Assembly: GCA_017616955.1 (NCBI GenBank)
Contig: JAFZXD010000179.1
Coordinates: forward strand, 1-12,980
DNA: 12,980 nt
Direction: 5' to 3'
DNA from: Eubacterium sp.
GTDB lineage: Bacteria > Bacillota > Clostridia > Lachnospirales > Lachnospiraceae
This document shows, piece after piece, positions 1-8,058 of this stretch (the first letter of the stretch is position 1; each line of letters opens with the position of its first letter). The notes below the pieces were generated by a model that saw only the letters and a list, made by a program, of their open reading frames with translations, did no database searches and was not told the origin of the DNA. Made by a program: the position numbers and the translations under genes.

Positions 1-1435
1 GATTCTCTTCCGGAGGATCTGTATTAATCGAAACCCTTGCATCACTCGGCTCATAATAACTTGTATTTATAAGAATCGAATCTGTAAGAACTCCGTCAAC
101 ATATACATACTTCCAAAGTTCTCCGGTATAACCGGTAACTGCTCCAGAAGTAACTTCCTGTGTTCCAGGTTTAAGGCTCTTATCCTCTGTAAGAATAGGT
201 TCTTCCGGAGGATTGATAACTCCTGTCTGGATAGATTCAAATTCTATAGTTCTGTTTGATGGTCTGTATTCTTCACCGTATATACTGAATCTAAGATTAT
301 AACCATCATATCCTGATTCTATATAAATCGGTGCATCCAGATTGTTTATAAACTTCAGATCAAGAATACCACCTGCAACTGCAGCATCTGCTGATATAGG
401 AACATATGACACAAGCATACTGTGACATTCTCTCTGAGTTATATCCAGCTCAGCACGAAGAGCGGCATTGTAAAGAGTTGAGGCAACCTGACATACACCT
501 CCACCGAGACCGTCTACAACCTCTGTTCCTACAAATATATGAGCTGACTCATATCCGTTACTCTCATCTACAGGTGAGATACAACTATAGATAGAGAATT
601 GTTCGCCCGGAAATACAACCTGTCCGTTGCAAAGTGACGCAGCTCTTTCTACATTTGTTGCTCTTGAAGAATTACTGCTGCTGTAATCTGTAATATACTC
701 TCCAAGAAGTGTTGTAACTCTCTGAAGCTGTTTCTTTGTTTCGCTGTCCTGATTATTAATAAATGGAATCTTAACGTTTACAGCCTCTCCGTTATATCCC
801 TGAACATTTATCTTCTCTTCGATGGCTTCTCTTGTCTTTGCAGCATCAAGTGATACTGAAGCTCCCTCAACCACAACATTTACAGAACCATCATCGTTAT
901 GATTCAGAGAATATGAATTCTCTCCACGCATAGCCTGACCGATGTTTCGATCTACCACTTTGCTGAGGCTTGCTTCTCTGACAGTTCTTTCGAGCTTTAA
1001 CTCAACCGGAGTTGTCTTAAGTGATTCTATATCCTTATATCTCTTAAGAACACTTCCTGTATTTCCGTAATCAAGCGCTTCGTCCAATATCTCCTCTGTA
1101 TTATCGGTAAGACCTAAGTTTCCAAGCGTTGTATCAATATCTCCGTAATCACTTGTAAGTGTTACAGGTGTAGCATCTCCCGCACTTGCTCCGATAAGCT
1201 TTTCAGCCTCGTCACGCGAAAGACCTCCAACTTCCTTACCATTAATAAAGATATTATCTCTTATTACAGCTTTATCACTGTTTGTATCAGCTGTCTCTAC
1301 TGTTGCAACCGATGTAGAATTATCTTCAACAGATGAAGCTTCTTCTGCGCTTACATAACTGGGGTTAAACGCAAAAGCCATAGCAATAGCAAGACCTGCT
1401 GCAATCTTACGTTTTAAAGTGCTAATCCTTCTCAT
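1..1435 (-). CDS. Secreted VanW-family cell-envelope protein (3' end outside window)
   Basis: The frame is open from an ATG at 1435-1433 to the window edge (478 full codons), so the C-terminus is missing. An AGAGG ribosome site lies about 4 nt before the ATG. Residues 1-30 form a signal peptide: basic MRRISTLKRK, then an Ala-rich hydrophobic core, then a VSA|E cleavage site. Residues about 75-240 resemble the repeated peptidoglycan-binding-like domain found before VanW (YoaR type), with NGKEVGGLSRDEAEKLI at its start. The VanW domain covers about 255-385 and carries the hallmark GGGVCQVASTLYNAALRAEL. After it comes a G5-like segment (EVTSGAVTGYTGELWKYVYV) and a Pro/Glu-rich tail. VanW proteins occur in some vancomycin-resistance clusters and widely in clostridial envelopes, but their biochemical role is not established. 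No vanA/vanB-type resistance genes are nearby, so this is probably a general envelope protein. It follows the 36-codon gene by 36 nt and likely shares its promoter. Confidence 0.88.
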   Translation of the reverse strand, partial: MRRISTLKRKIAAGLAIAMAFAFNPSYVSAEEASSVEDNSTSVATVETADTNSDKAVIRDNIFINGKEVGGLSRDEAEKLIGASAGDATPVTLTSDYGDIDTTLGNLGLTDNTEEILDEALDYGNTGSVLKRYKDIESLKTTPVELKLERTVREASLSKVVDRNIGQAMRGENSYSLNHNDDGSVNVVVEGASVSLDAAKTREAIEEKINVQGYNGEAVNVKIPFINNQDSETKKQLQRVTTLLGEYITDYSSSNSSRATNVERAASLCNGQVVFPGEQFSIYSCISPVDESNGYESAHIFVGTEVVDGLGGGVCQVASTLYNAALRAELDITQRECHSMLVSYVPISADAAVAGGILDLKFINNLDAPIYIESGYDGYNLRFSIYGEEYRPSNRTIEFESIQTGVINPPEEPILTEDKSLKPGTQEVTSGAVTGYTGELWKYVYVDGVLTDSILINTSYYEPSDARVSINTDPPEEN

Positions 1436-1471
1436 TTTTCCTCTTCTTTTTCTTCTAATTTACTTACTTAT

Positions 1472-1582
1472 CTATACTATAGAAACTAATAATCCTATTA
1501 TCATTCCCAGAACGAGAAGGATACTGATTATTGCTGCAATAATCCTAGTTGTCTTCTTTCCCTTTTTTCCAAAATCTATCAT
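1472..1582 (-). CDS. 36-aa single-span membrane miniprotein
   Basis: The ORF runs from ATG at 1582-1580 to TAG at 1474-1472. It encodes 36 residues: a polar, Lys-rich N-terminus (MIDFGKKGKKTTR) and then about 22 uninterrupted hydrophobic residues ending in GLLVSIV. That is the layout of a one-pass membrane protein with its basic end in the cytoplasm. A strong GAGGTG ribosome site at 1588-1593 sits 5 nt before the ATG, and a near-consensus promoter lies 64 nt upstream, so translation is likely. Size and layout recall the tiny membrane proteins annotated in Bacillota as Prli42 or DUF4044, but I cannot confirm homology. It is the first gene of a probable two-gene unit with the VanW-family gene 36 nt downstream, which suggests an envelope role. 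Function is unknown. Confidence 0.68.
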   Translation of the reverse strand: MIDFGKKGKKTTRIIAAIISILLVLGMIIGLLVSIV

Positions 1583-1645
1583 TTTTTCACCTCATTTCGC
1601 CATCATTTTATAAGGTTTTTTAACAATAATTCCTACTGAGAAAAC

Positions 1646-1674
1646 ACTATACAACCAAGATTTTGTTATGTCAA
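1646..1674 (-). promoter_or_regulatory. Sigma-A promoter for the miniprotein-VanW unit
   Basis: On the minus strand there is a perfect TTGACA (1669-1674), a 17-bp spacer and TATAGT (1646-1651). The expected start is near 1639, leaving a leader of about 57 nt before the miniprotein ATG. The box follows the nth stop by 63 bp. I see no convincing terminator after nth, so some read-through from the murJ cluster is possible. Confidence 0.8.
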
Positions 1675-1737
1675 CAGTTTCACCCCAAAAACATTGGAGA
1701 TTTTTAGCACTCTATCTTATCAATAATTGTCGTTGAA

Positions 1738-2382
1738 TTAATTTGAAGAGTCCTTATTTGCACATATCTCTCTAAGCACACATTCTCTGCACTTTGGTCT
1801 TCTTGCTATACATACTTTCCTGCCATGCGCTATTATCTGATGGTTATAAAGTGTCCACTGTTCTTTTGGAATCACCTTCATCAGATCGAACTCTATCTTT
1901 ACAGGATCATCCAGCTTAGTTAATCCCAGAAGATTTGATACTCTCTTAACATGCGTATCAACAACTATTGAATCTATGTGAAATATATTGCCTCGGATGA
2001 CATTTGCCGTCTTCCTTCCTACACCCGGAAGACTGGTCAGTTCATCTATGTCAGAAGGCAGTTCTCCATGAAAATCCTCAAGAAGGACATTTGCACAAGC
2101 TATGATGTTCTTTGCCTTATTTCGATAAAATCCGATTGAGAAGATATCCTTCTCGAATTCCGTGACATCTGCAGCTGCAAAGTCCGTAAGCTCCGGATAT
2201 TTCTTGAACAAGTCTCTTGTGACGATATTCACACGTTCATCTGTACACTGTGCCGACAGAATCGTTGCAAAAAGTAACTGCCATGGCTTAGCCGGATCAT
2301 ACTCCAGATAGCACTTGATATTCGTGCCGTATTCTTTATTAAGTATTTCACAAACCTTTGCGGCACGTTCTTTTCTGGTCAT
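1738..2382 (-). CDS. nth: Endonuclease III (DNA glycosylase/AP lyase)
   Basis: This is a 214-aa protein of the usual length for bacterial Nth. It removes oxidised pyrimidines from DNA and cleaves the abasic site by beta-elimination in base-excision repair. The helix-hairpin-helix LPGVGRKTA holds the catalytic Lys124, and VVDTHVKR holds the catalytic Asp142, matching Lys120 and Asp138 of E. coli with a constant offset of 4. The C-terminal [4Fe-4S] motif is complete: Cys191, Cys198, Cys201 and Cys207 in C-x6-C-x2-C-x5-C spacing. The ATG at 2382 is preceded by AAGGA with about 8 nt spacing. The gene begins 38 bp after the DUF815 gene and is probably the last gene of the murJ cluster. All key residues are present, so it should be active. 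Confidence 0.97.
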   Translation of the reverse strand: MTRKERAAKVCEILNKEYGTNIKCYLEYDPAKPWQLLFATILSAQCTDERVNIVTRDLFKKYPELTDFAAADVTEFEKDIFSIGFYRNKAKNIIACANVLLEDFHGELPSDIDELTSLPGVGRKTANVIRGNIFHIDSIVVDTHVKRVSNLLGLTKLDDPVKIEFDLMKVIPKEQWTLYNHQIIAHGRKVCIARRPKCRECVLREICANKDSSN

Positions 2383-2420
2383 AGCTTTTCCTTTTTATAA
2401 AACAGAATAAATTAGTATTT

Positions 2421-3788
2421 CTACTGCAACGAGTCGATCAACTGCTGAGCTGCTCTTCCGGACATTCCTCCGTGAGTTACACTCCACTTGTTGGCTGCCT
2501 GCATCAGTTCTTCTTCAGTCATTCCAAGATTTCCTGCTCTCTTACCGAGAGATGAAACTATCTCTTCATATTCTTTCTTATTTGGACGAACAAATGGTAT
2601 TGCAACACCGAATCTGCTCACAAGCGAAAGCTTCTCCTGAAGGGTATCGGATCTGTGCTTATCCAGTTCTACGTCGTTTGTATCATTCCATGTTTCACGG
2701 ATAAGGTTACGACGATTCGATGTAGCATAGATCAGTACATTATCCGGTCTTGTCTCAAGACCGCCTTCGATAACGGCTTTGAGATATTTGTATTCTGTCT
2801 CATTCTCTTCGAATGAAAGATCATCCATATATATGATAAACTTGTAATTCCTGCTCTTCACTTCAGATATAATAGTTGAAAGCTGACGCATCTGATGCTT
2901 ATACAGCTCAATCATACGAAGCCCACTATCGTAATACTCATTGATAAGTGCCTTTATAGAAGTTGACTTACCTGTTCCTGCATCACCAAAAAGTAACACG
3001 TTATTGGCAGGACTTCCGTTGATAAAACTCTCCGTATTATCTCTGAGTCTCTTCTTCTGAATCTCGTATCCGATAAGGTCATCCAGTTTAACATTGTCTG
3101 TATTGTTGATCGGAGAAAACTCTCCGGTTTTTTCATCTATTCTGAATGCGGTATTAAGCCCGAACATTCCTACACCATAATGTCTGTAGAAATCAGTTAC
3201 AAGTGCCAGTGTATTCTCTGCCGCAACACGTTCTTTATCTTCATCGGAAATGAAATCCATGCTCTGAACATTCTTCAGGTTTTCTTCTATTGCATCACTG
3301 AGGGCTCTGACCTTCTTGGAAACATTTCTGTTATATATCTGACTTCTCTTATGGATTGACTTATAATTCGACACGATTGAAAAACAGTCTATACCAAGTC
3401 GCTCTTCAAGCTTGCTGAAATCAAAATTAAACAGTCTGTTAAATATCATCATATCTCTTAATACAATGGTATTCACGCTTCCGTTCTGATCCTCAGTTCT
3501 CTCCGATGTAAGTGAATACGGATTTTCATTTGTCACGATAACAAAGGTAATATAATCATGCCACAGGTTCTTATCGAATCCGTAGTTTGTTCCGATCTCA
3601 AGAAGTTTATGAATCTCTGTGTAAATCTCATCTATAATCTCGTCTCTGTCAAACTCCTCTTCATCTTCTTCATCGAAGTCCTGTCTGTCATATTCATCAA
3701 TCTCACGCATAATCTCAGCCAGGTTCGTCAGAATACTGTCCTCATCAAATTCTCGATACATGATAAGTTTTGAAAGCTCTCTGTACAT
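2421..3788 (-). CDS. DUF815-family AAA+ ATPase
   Basis: This 455-aa cytoplasmic protein is a predicted AAA+ ATPase of the DUF815 group (COG2607 type). The C-terminal half carries Walker A GDAGTGKS (268-275), Walker B FIIYMDDLSF (317-326) with two adjacent Asp residues, a sensor-1-like LIYATSNRRNL (352-362) and an arginine-finger candidate Arg392 in LVSRFG. The N-terminal 230 residues are helical and specific to the family. Residues 31-53 form a very acidic stretch (DEEDEEEFDRDE). No membrane segment is seen. An AGGT-containing ribosome site 6 nt upstream supports the ATG at 3788 rather than the second Met at residue 10. The gene lies between murJ (43 bp upstream) and nth. The substrate of DUF815 ATPases is not established. 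The neighbourhood hints at the cell envelope, but this is only inference. Confidence 0.9.
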   Translation of the reverse strand: MYRELSKLIMYREFDEDSILTNLAEIMREIDEYDRQDFDEEDEEEFDRDEIIDEIYTEIHKLLEIGTNYGFDKNLWHDYITFVIVTNENPYSLTSERTEDQNGSVNTIVLRDMMIFNRLFNFDFSKLEERLGIDCFSIVSNYKSIHKRSQIYNRNVSKKVRALSDAIEENLKNVQSMDFISDEDKERVAAENTLALVTDFYRHYGVGMFGLNTAFRIDEKTGEFSPINNTDNVKLDDLIGYEIQKKRLRDNTESFINGSPANNVLLFGDAGTGKSTSIKALINEYYDSGLRMIELYKHQMRQLSTIISEVKSRNYKFIIYMDDLSFEENETEYKYLKAVIEGGLETRPDNVLIYATSNRRNLIRETWNDTNDVELDKHRSDTLQEKLSLVSRFGVAIPFVRPNKKEYEEIVSSLGKRAGNLGMTEEELMQAANKWSVTHGGMSGRAAQQLIDSLQ

Positions 3789-3831
3789 ATCTATACCTCG
3801 CTATCTTCATCTCGTTAAGGATGATAAAAAA

Positions 3832-5427
3832 CTATTTCTTCAAAAATTTACGTTTGAATACATCTAATATAGATGTCATCTCCTGCATCTTAAGTGCCAG
3901 AGCCATCGCTACATATGTTCCACCGCCTGCGGCAACAAGTATAAGAAGCTCCAGAATCTGCATTGATTTAGAGATTGTTTGTATGGACACACTATTTTCA
4001 AATATAATGGTTCCCGCCTGAACCACCAGGTACATAACAGCACAACAGATGGCACACTTCAGAACAGACTCTTTTATCTCACTTCCGTTTATACTTCCTA
4101 TCTTTCTCCTAAGGAAGAAAGTCTGAATAGTAACACTGCAAAGACCGGTAACCGAATAAGCGAGTGCTATTCCATTTCCTCCCCAAAACTTAACAAATAT
4201 AAATGTCAGAAGCGTGTTAAGCATGAAGATAAACAGATTAATTCGTACCGGAGTCTTTGTTTCTTTAACAGCATAAAATCCCTGAAGAACAACTCTTCTG
4301 ACTGAATATGCCGCCATACCTATACAATAGCAAGCAAGTATCCCTGCAGTTATAACAACATCCTTTTCGGTAACTTTTCCTCTAAGATAGACAGCTCGTA
4401 TAAGTGGTTCACGAACTCCTATCATTCCTACTGAACATGGCAGTATTATAAAAACTACATTTCTTATTCCCATAGACAGACTGGCTTTATAGCTCTTCAT
4501 ATCATTATGAGTAAAATGTTCAACCATCGTTGGGAAGATCGAAAGTGCGATCGAACCGGCAAAAATAGTTATCGGAAGTTCCATTATTCTGGAAGCCTCG
4601 CCGACACTAGTAAGAATTCCCGTATTAAGACCTGAAGCAAATCTCTTATTTACTACAAGATTGAGCTGTGAAACTCCTATTCCAAAAAGCATAGGCCAGA
4701 ATAGTTTAAAGAACTGTTTAACACCTTCATGATCCAAATCTATAATCTTCTTATATATAAACCCATGTCTTTTCATAGGATACAGCTGATATGCGAAATT
4801 TATAAATGCACCGACAACAACACCTATGGAGAATCCTGCAATTCCTGCTTCCAGTTTATAAAGAAGATAACCTACACCAATAATGGTAAGACTATATAAA
4901 ACAGCACCAATAGATGGAGGTGCAAAATCTTTATATGACTGAAGTATACCCTGGCAGATTCCGGCAAGGCACATAAAAAAGCTTTGAAAAAACATAATTC
5001 TGGTAAGCGTGATTGCGAGCTTTATAGCTTCGGGTTTCCAATCACTGAAATCTGTAAATACCGGAAGTATCTGAGGTGTAAATATAATACCTAATAAACT
5101 AAGTATAGCAGCTGCTATAGCTACTAAATTCAAGACGGAACTGGCCATCTTATATCCATCTTCTTCCTTGCGACTGGCTATATATCCGCTAAATACGGGA
5201 ATAAATGCCGAAGATAATCCTCCACCTACAAGAAGTATGTATATAGTGTCCGGAATAGTAAATGCTGCGTTGTATGCATCCATATCGGGACTTGTACTCA
5301 TTCCGAATATACTTGTCATTATTATCTGTCTTACAAAACTCAAAAGACTTGATACACAATTCAATATTACCAGAATACCGGCTGCTTTCATAACTCCGGT
5401 GGCTACATTTTTTTTCTTTTCCGCCAT
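3832..5427 (-). CDS. murJ: Lipid II flippase MurJ (MviN family)
   Basis: This 531-aa polytopic membrane protein of the MOP exporter superfamily is of normal length for MurJ. MurJ moves lipid-linked peptidoglycan precursor from the inner to the outer face of the cytoplasmic membrane. The N-terminus shows family signatures: LLSFVRQIIMTSIFG in the first span, then DAYNAAFTIPDTIYILLVGG and LSSAFIPVFSGY. Further hydrophobic segments continue to the C-terminus and fit about 14 spans, including the GVSQLNLVVNKRFASGLNTG and FAGSIALSIFPTM regions. The ATG at 5427-5425 has an AGGAG ribosome site (5433-5437) at 5 nt spacing and a good promoter 84 bp upstream. It is the first gene of a probable murJ-DUF815-nth transcript. 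A second flippase paralogue elsewhere in the genome cannot be excluded. Confidence 0.94.
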   Translation of the reverse strand: MAEKKKNVATGVMKAAGILVILNCVSSLLSFVRQIIMTSIFGMSTSPDMDAYNAAFTIPDTIYILLVGGGLSSAFIPVFSGYIASRKEEDGYKMASSVLNLVAIAAAILSLLGIIFTPQILPVFTDFSDWKPEAIKLAITLTRIMFFQSFFMCLAGICQGILQSYKDFAPPSIGAVLYSLTIIGVGYLLYKLEAGIAGFSIGVVVGAFINFAYQLYPMKRHGFIYKKIIDLDHEGVKQFFKLFWPMLFGIGVSQLNLVVNKRFASGLNTGILTSVGEASRIMELPITIFAGSIALSIFPTMVEHFTHNDMKSYKASLSMGIRNVVFIILPCSVGMIGVREPLIRAVYLRGKVTEKDVVITAGILACYCIGMAAYSVRRVVLQGFYAVKETKTPVRINLFIFMLNTLLTFIFVKFWGGNGIALAYSVTGLCSVTIQTFFLRRKIGSINGSEIKESVLKCAICCAVMYLVVQAGTIIFENSVSIQTISKSMQILELLILVAAGGGTYVAMALALKMQEMTSILDVFKRKFLKK

Positions 5428-5510
5428 GATAACTCCTAGATTATGAGTGATTATGAACTACTATTCATATGCAATAATATAATGTATAGACTCTTCGAAC
5501 AGTACCTGTC

Positions 5511-5540
5511 ATCATACCACAATCTTGCCTTTATTGTCAA
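5511..5540 (-). promoter_or_regulatory. Sigma-A promoter of the murJ cluster
   Basis: The minus strand reads TTGACA (5535-5540), an 18-bp spacer and TATGAT (5511-5516). The start is expected near 5504, giving a leader of about 77 nt. The first two bases of the -35 box are also the last two T residues of the terminator that ends the preceding Fn3-like gene. Confidence 0.75.
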
Positions 5541-5569
5541 AAAAGCTCAGGGGCAAACCCCTGAGCTTT
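5539..5569 (-). terminator. Intrinsic terminator of the Fn3-like gene
   Basis: A perfect 12-bp stem (arms 5542-5553 and 5558-5569) closes a 4-nt loop. On the minus strand it is followed by a T-tract that merges into TTGACA. It lies 14 bp after the stop codon of the 5584-6549 gene. Confidence 0.93.
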
Positions 5570-5583
5570 CTTAATATCAAGTA

Positions 5584-6549
5584 TTATAAAGTAACTCCGT
5601 AAAAGTATCTTCTTTCACTAAACTTAGCCTTGAAAGTCTTTGCACCAACTTTTACTGTAGGTAAAATTGCTACCTTACCAAGAGATCTTGGTAATTCAAC
5701 TGAAGTAACAGATCCGTCTACTGTCTGATACTTTGTATATTTATATTTCTGACCGGACTGAGTTACCTTATATATTGTATAGCTTGTTGCATTCTTTATT
5801 GGTTCCCAATTTAATGTAGCTGTACTAGATCCAGTATAATAATGACCACTCGTAACTGGCTGTGGTAAATATGACTTAACATCTGACCAAGCACTGTAAA
5901 GCTTAAGATTCTTTCCAGGTCCCTTTGCATCTTTTACAGTAACGTATGAACGAATCTTTACTTTAAATCCGGCATTCTTAATCTTTGCAATTGACTTACC
6001 ACTGAAAGTTGGATATGAACCTTTTTTGTTAAATGTTCCTATCTTTTTATTTGCAAGTGTTGAAATCTGAACCTGATATCCATCCGGGTATATAGCTCCG
6101 GTAGCATTATAATAAGCACTCCAACCAATCTCAGGCTTGCCTGTACCAGGTTTCCAGCTGTCCAGGTATAAATTCTTTGGCTTAGCAGGTGCAGCATAAA
6201 GTATTTTATATGCATATGAATAGCTCTCTTTACCATCAGAACCTACTGCTGTAACCTCTACTGAATACTTCATTCCCGGAGTAGCTGCTGAAAATGTCGC
6301 TGCATTAGAAGTTACATAACCTGAAGTCAGATATGCAGAACTTCCAAAAACTTTAAGCTTTACGCCATAGCGAACTGCTCCCTGAACTGGCTGCCAACAA
6401 AAAGTAATCTTCTTACCCTTTGCTGATACCTCATAAACAGCAGAAGGTGCAGAAACTGCAGCCTTTGATTCAAGGCTTGGAATTGCCAATACTGAGAAGG
6501 CAATCATCAAGCCCATAAGTAAACTTAATATCCTCTTCTTTGTTTTCAT
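5584..6549 (-). CDS. Secreted fibronectin type III-like protein
   Basis: I place the start at the ATG at 6549, giving 321 aa. A perfect GGAGG lies 10 nt before it and MKTKKRILSLLMGLMIAFS forms a clean signal peptide, with cleavage near SKA|AVSA (about residue 30). An in-frame ATG 36 nt further upstream lacks these features. The mature protein has about three beta-sandwich repeats. Residues 34-115 begin APSAVYEVSAKGKKITFCWQ and contain PGMKYSVEVTAVGSDG. Residues 118-225 contain PKNLYLDSWKPGTGKPEIGW and YQVQIST. Residues 226-321 contain TATLNWEPIKNATSYTIYKV. The W-x-P-V/I-x-x-A-x-x-Y pattern is typical of fibronectin III domains. There is no LPXTG motif, transmembrane anchor or catalytic motif, so it is probably exported as a binding or adhesion module. 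It is monocistronic, with its own promoter and terminator. The ligand is unknown. Confidence 0.82.
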   Translation of the reverse strand: MKTKKRILSLLMGLMIAFSVLAIPSLESKAAVSAPSAVYEVSAKGKKITFCWQPVQGAVRYGVKLKVFGSSAYLTSGYVTSNAATFSAATPGMKYSVEVTAVGSDGKESYSYAYKILYAAPAKPKNLYLDSWKPGTGKPEIGWSAYYNATGAIYPDGYQVQISTLANKKIGTFNKKGSYPTFSGKSIAKIKNAGFKVKIRSYVTVKDAKGPGKNLKLYSAWSDVKSYLPQPVTSGHYYTGSSTATLNWEPIKNATSYTIYKVTQSGQKYKYTKYQTVDGSVTSVELPRSLGKVAILPTVKVGAKTFKAKFSERRYFYGVTL

Positions 6550-6600
6550 ATATCGAAAACCTCCTTGTAAAAATAAACATATCACCTTGCGTTACTAATC

Positions 6601-6629
6601 ATTATCCCAAAATAACTGTAGATTTTCAA
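6601..6629 (-). promoter_or_regulatory. Promoter of the Fn3-like gene
   Basis: The minus strand reads TTGAAA (6624-6629), a 17-bp spacer and GATAAT (6601-6606). The -35 box lies only 2 bp after the T-tract of the nfnB terminator. The leader is about 45 nt and shows no obvious fold. Confidence 0.7.
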
Positions 6630-6631
6630 CC

Positions 6632-6665
6632 AAAAAAAATGCACAAACTTAATTGTGCATTTTTT
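6632..6665 (-). terminator. Intrinsic terminator of nfnAB
   Basis: The arms 6634-6646 and 6653-6665 pair perfectly (core TGCACAA/TTGTGCA plus A/T pairs) around a 6-nt loop. On the minus strand it ends in a run of eight T residues. It begins 6 bp after the nfnB stop. The flanking A and T tracts could also let it work in the plus direction. Confidence 0.92.
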
Positions 6666-6671
6666 AATGAT

Positions 6672-8054
6672 TTACTTATTCATTATATATTCATCCATAG
6701 CTGCAGCTGCCTTCTTTCCGGCACCCATTGCAAGGATTACTGTGGCAGCTCCGGTAACAGCATCTCCACCTGCGAAGACACCATCTCTTGTTGTAGCTCC
6801 GTTTTCGTCAGCTACTATACAACCACGTTTGTTTGTATCAAGACCTTCTGTTGTACTCTTGATAAGAGGATTTGGAGATGTTCCGATTGATACTATAAAG
6901 CAATCAGCTTCGATCTCATTTATCTTTCCTTCTACAGGGATAGGACTTCTACGACCTGACTCATCAGGTTCTGAGAGTTCCATCTCCTGACAACGTATAG
7001 CCTTAACTCTTCCTTCTTCACCTACTACTTCTATAGGATTGTTGAGAAGCTTGAATACAATTCCTTCTTCCATAGCGTGCTCAACTTCTTCCTTACGTGC
7101 AGGAAGTTCTTCCATAGAACGTCTGTAAACGATAGTAACGTCTGCACCAAGACGCTTTGCTGAACGAGCTGCATCCATGGCAACATTTCCACCACCTACG
7201 ATAACAGCTTTCTTTGGATGTTCGATAGGTGTTTTTGATCCTTCCTTAAATGCCTTCATAAGATTAATTCTTGTGAGAAACTCATTTGCAGAATATACTC
7301 CGTTGAGGTTCTCGCCAGGAATATTCATGAAACGAGGAAGACCTGCTCCTGATCCAACAAATACTGCTTCGTATCCGAACTCATCAAAGAGTTCATCTAT
7401 AGTGATCGACTTTCCTATTACAACATTTGTCTCAATCTTAACGCCAAGTGCCTTAAGTCCGTCTACTTCCTTCTGAACGATTGCCTTAGGAAGACGGAAT
7501 TCAGGAATACCGTAAGCAAGAACTCCACCCGGTGTATGAAGTGCTTCGTAGATTGTTACTTCATATCCCTTCTTTGCAAGGTCTGATGCGCATGCGAGTC
7601 CTGAAGGACCACATCCGATAACTGCACACTTATGTCCATTTGGCTCAGGCTTTGCAGGAGCTTCTGTAACGTTCTTATTATGCCAATCAGCTACAAATCT
7701 CTCAAGACGTCCGATTGCTACAGGCTCGCCCTTGATACCACGAACACACTTGGATTCGCACTGTCTCTCCTGTGGGCAGACACGTCCACAAACAGCAGGA
7801 AGTGAGCTTGAGCGATTAATAACCTGATAAGCTCCTTCAAAATCTTTCTCTGCTATCTTCTGGATAAACTCCGGAATTGAAATCTGAACAGGACATCCAT
7901 CCATACAAGGATGTGTTGGACAGTTAAGGCAACGCTGTGCCTCATCGATAGCCTGCTCCTCTGTGTATCCGAGAGCTACCTCTTCAAAATTCTTATTTCT
8001 AACATTAGGATCCTGTGAAGGCATAGGATTCTTGTCCATTCTCATATTTGGCAT
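6672..8054 (-). CDS. nfnB: NfnB / GltD-like NADPH oxidoreductase subunit
   Basis: The start is the ATG at 8054: AGGAGGTG lies 7 nt before it and the family-like MPNMRMDKNPM follows. This gives 460 aa. A longer reading to 8150 would run into nfnA. The N-terminus has two cysteine clusters for [4Fe-4S] centres: Cys42, 45, 50 and 54, and Cys89, 93, 99 and 103. An FAD-binding VIGCGPSGLACA follows at 145-156, and an NAD(P)-binding VGGGNVAMDAARSA at 286-299. The C-terminal GVFAGGDAVTGAATVILAMG is the second FAD motif. Such proteins are often named glutamate synthase small subunit. Here the NfnA-type partner lies directly upstream (4-nt gap, RBS inside its last codons) and no glutamate synthase large subunit is nearby. 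This pair fits the NADH-dependent ferredoxin:NADP+ oxidoreductase, which couples NADPH to ferredoxin and NAD+ by flavin electron bifurcation. Confidence 0.88.
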   Translation of the reverse strand: MPNMRMDKNPMPSQDPNVRNKNFEEVALGYTEEQAIDEAQRCLNCPTHPCMDGCPVQISIPEFIQKIAEKDFEGAYQVINRSSSLPAVCGRVCPQERQCESKCVRGIKGEPVAIGRLERFVADWHNKNVTEAPAKPEPNGHKCAVIGCGPSGLACASDLAKKGYEVTIYEALHTPGGVLAYGIPEFRLPKAIVQKEVDGLKALGVKIETNVVIGKSITIDELFDEFGYEAVFVGSGAGLPRFMNIPGENLNGVYSANEFLTRINLMKAFKEGSKTPIEHPKKAVIVGGGNVAMDAARSAKRLGADVTIVYRRSMEELPARKEEVEHAMEEGIVFKLLNNPIEVVGEEGRVKAIRCQEMELSEPDESGRRSPIPVEGKINEIEADCFIVSIGTSPNPLIKSTTEGLDTNKRGCIVADENGATTRDGVFAGGDAVTGAATVILAMGAGKKAAAAMDEYIMNK

Positions 8055-8058
8055 CTTA

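Noticed and set aside
1..1435. Vancomycin-resistance gene cluster
   Set aside because: VanW-domain proteins are common outside resistance clusters. The peptide ligase, VanH and VanX types and a two-component system are absent from the window.
1419..1613. Hydrophobic 64-aa plus-strand ORF
   Set aside because: It is antisense to the 36-aa miniprotein and the VanW start, with no ribosome site or promoter on the plus strand. Its hydrophobicity reflects T-rich DNA opposite A-rich leader sequence.
6655..6990. Plus-strand ORFs opposite nfnB
   Set aside because: They are antisense shadows of a well-conserved gene, and their apparent starts lie within or next to the nfnAB terminator.
6672..8054. Glutamate synthase small subunit
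   Set aside because: The sequence is GltD-like, but the partner upstream is an NfnA-type subunit and no large glutamate synthase subunit is adjacent, so NfnB is the better reading.
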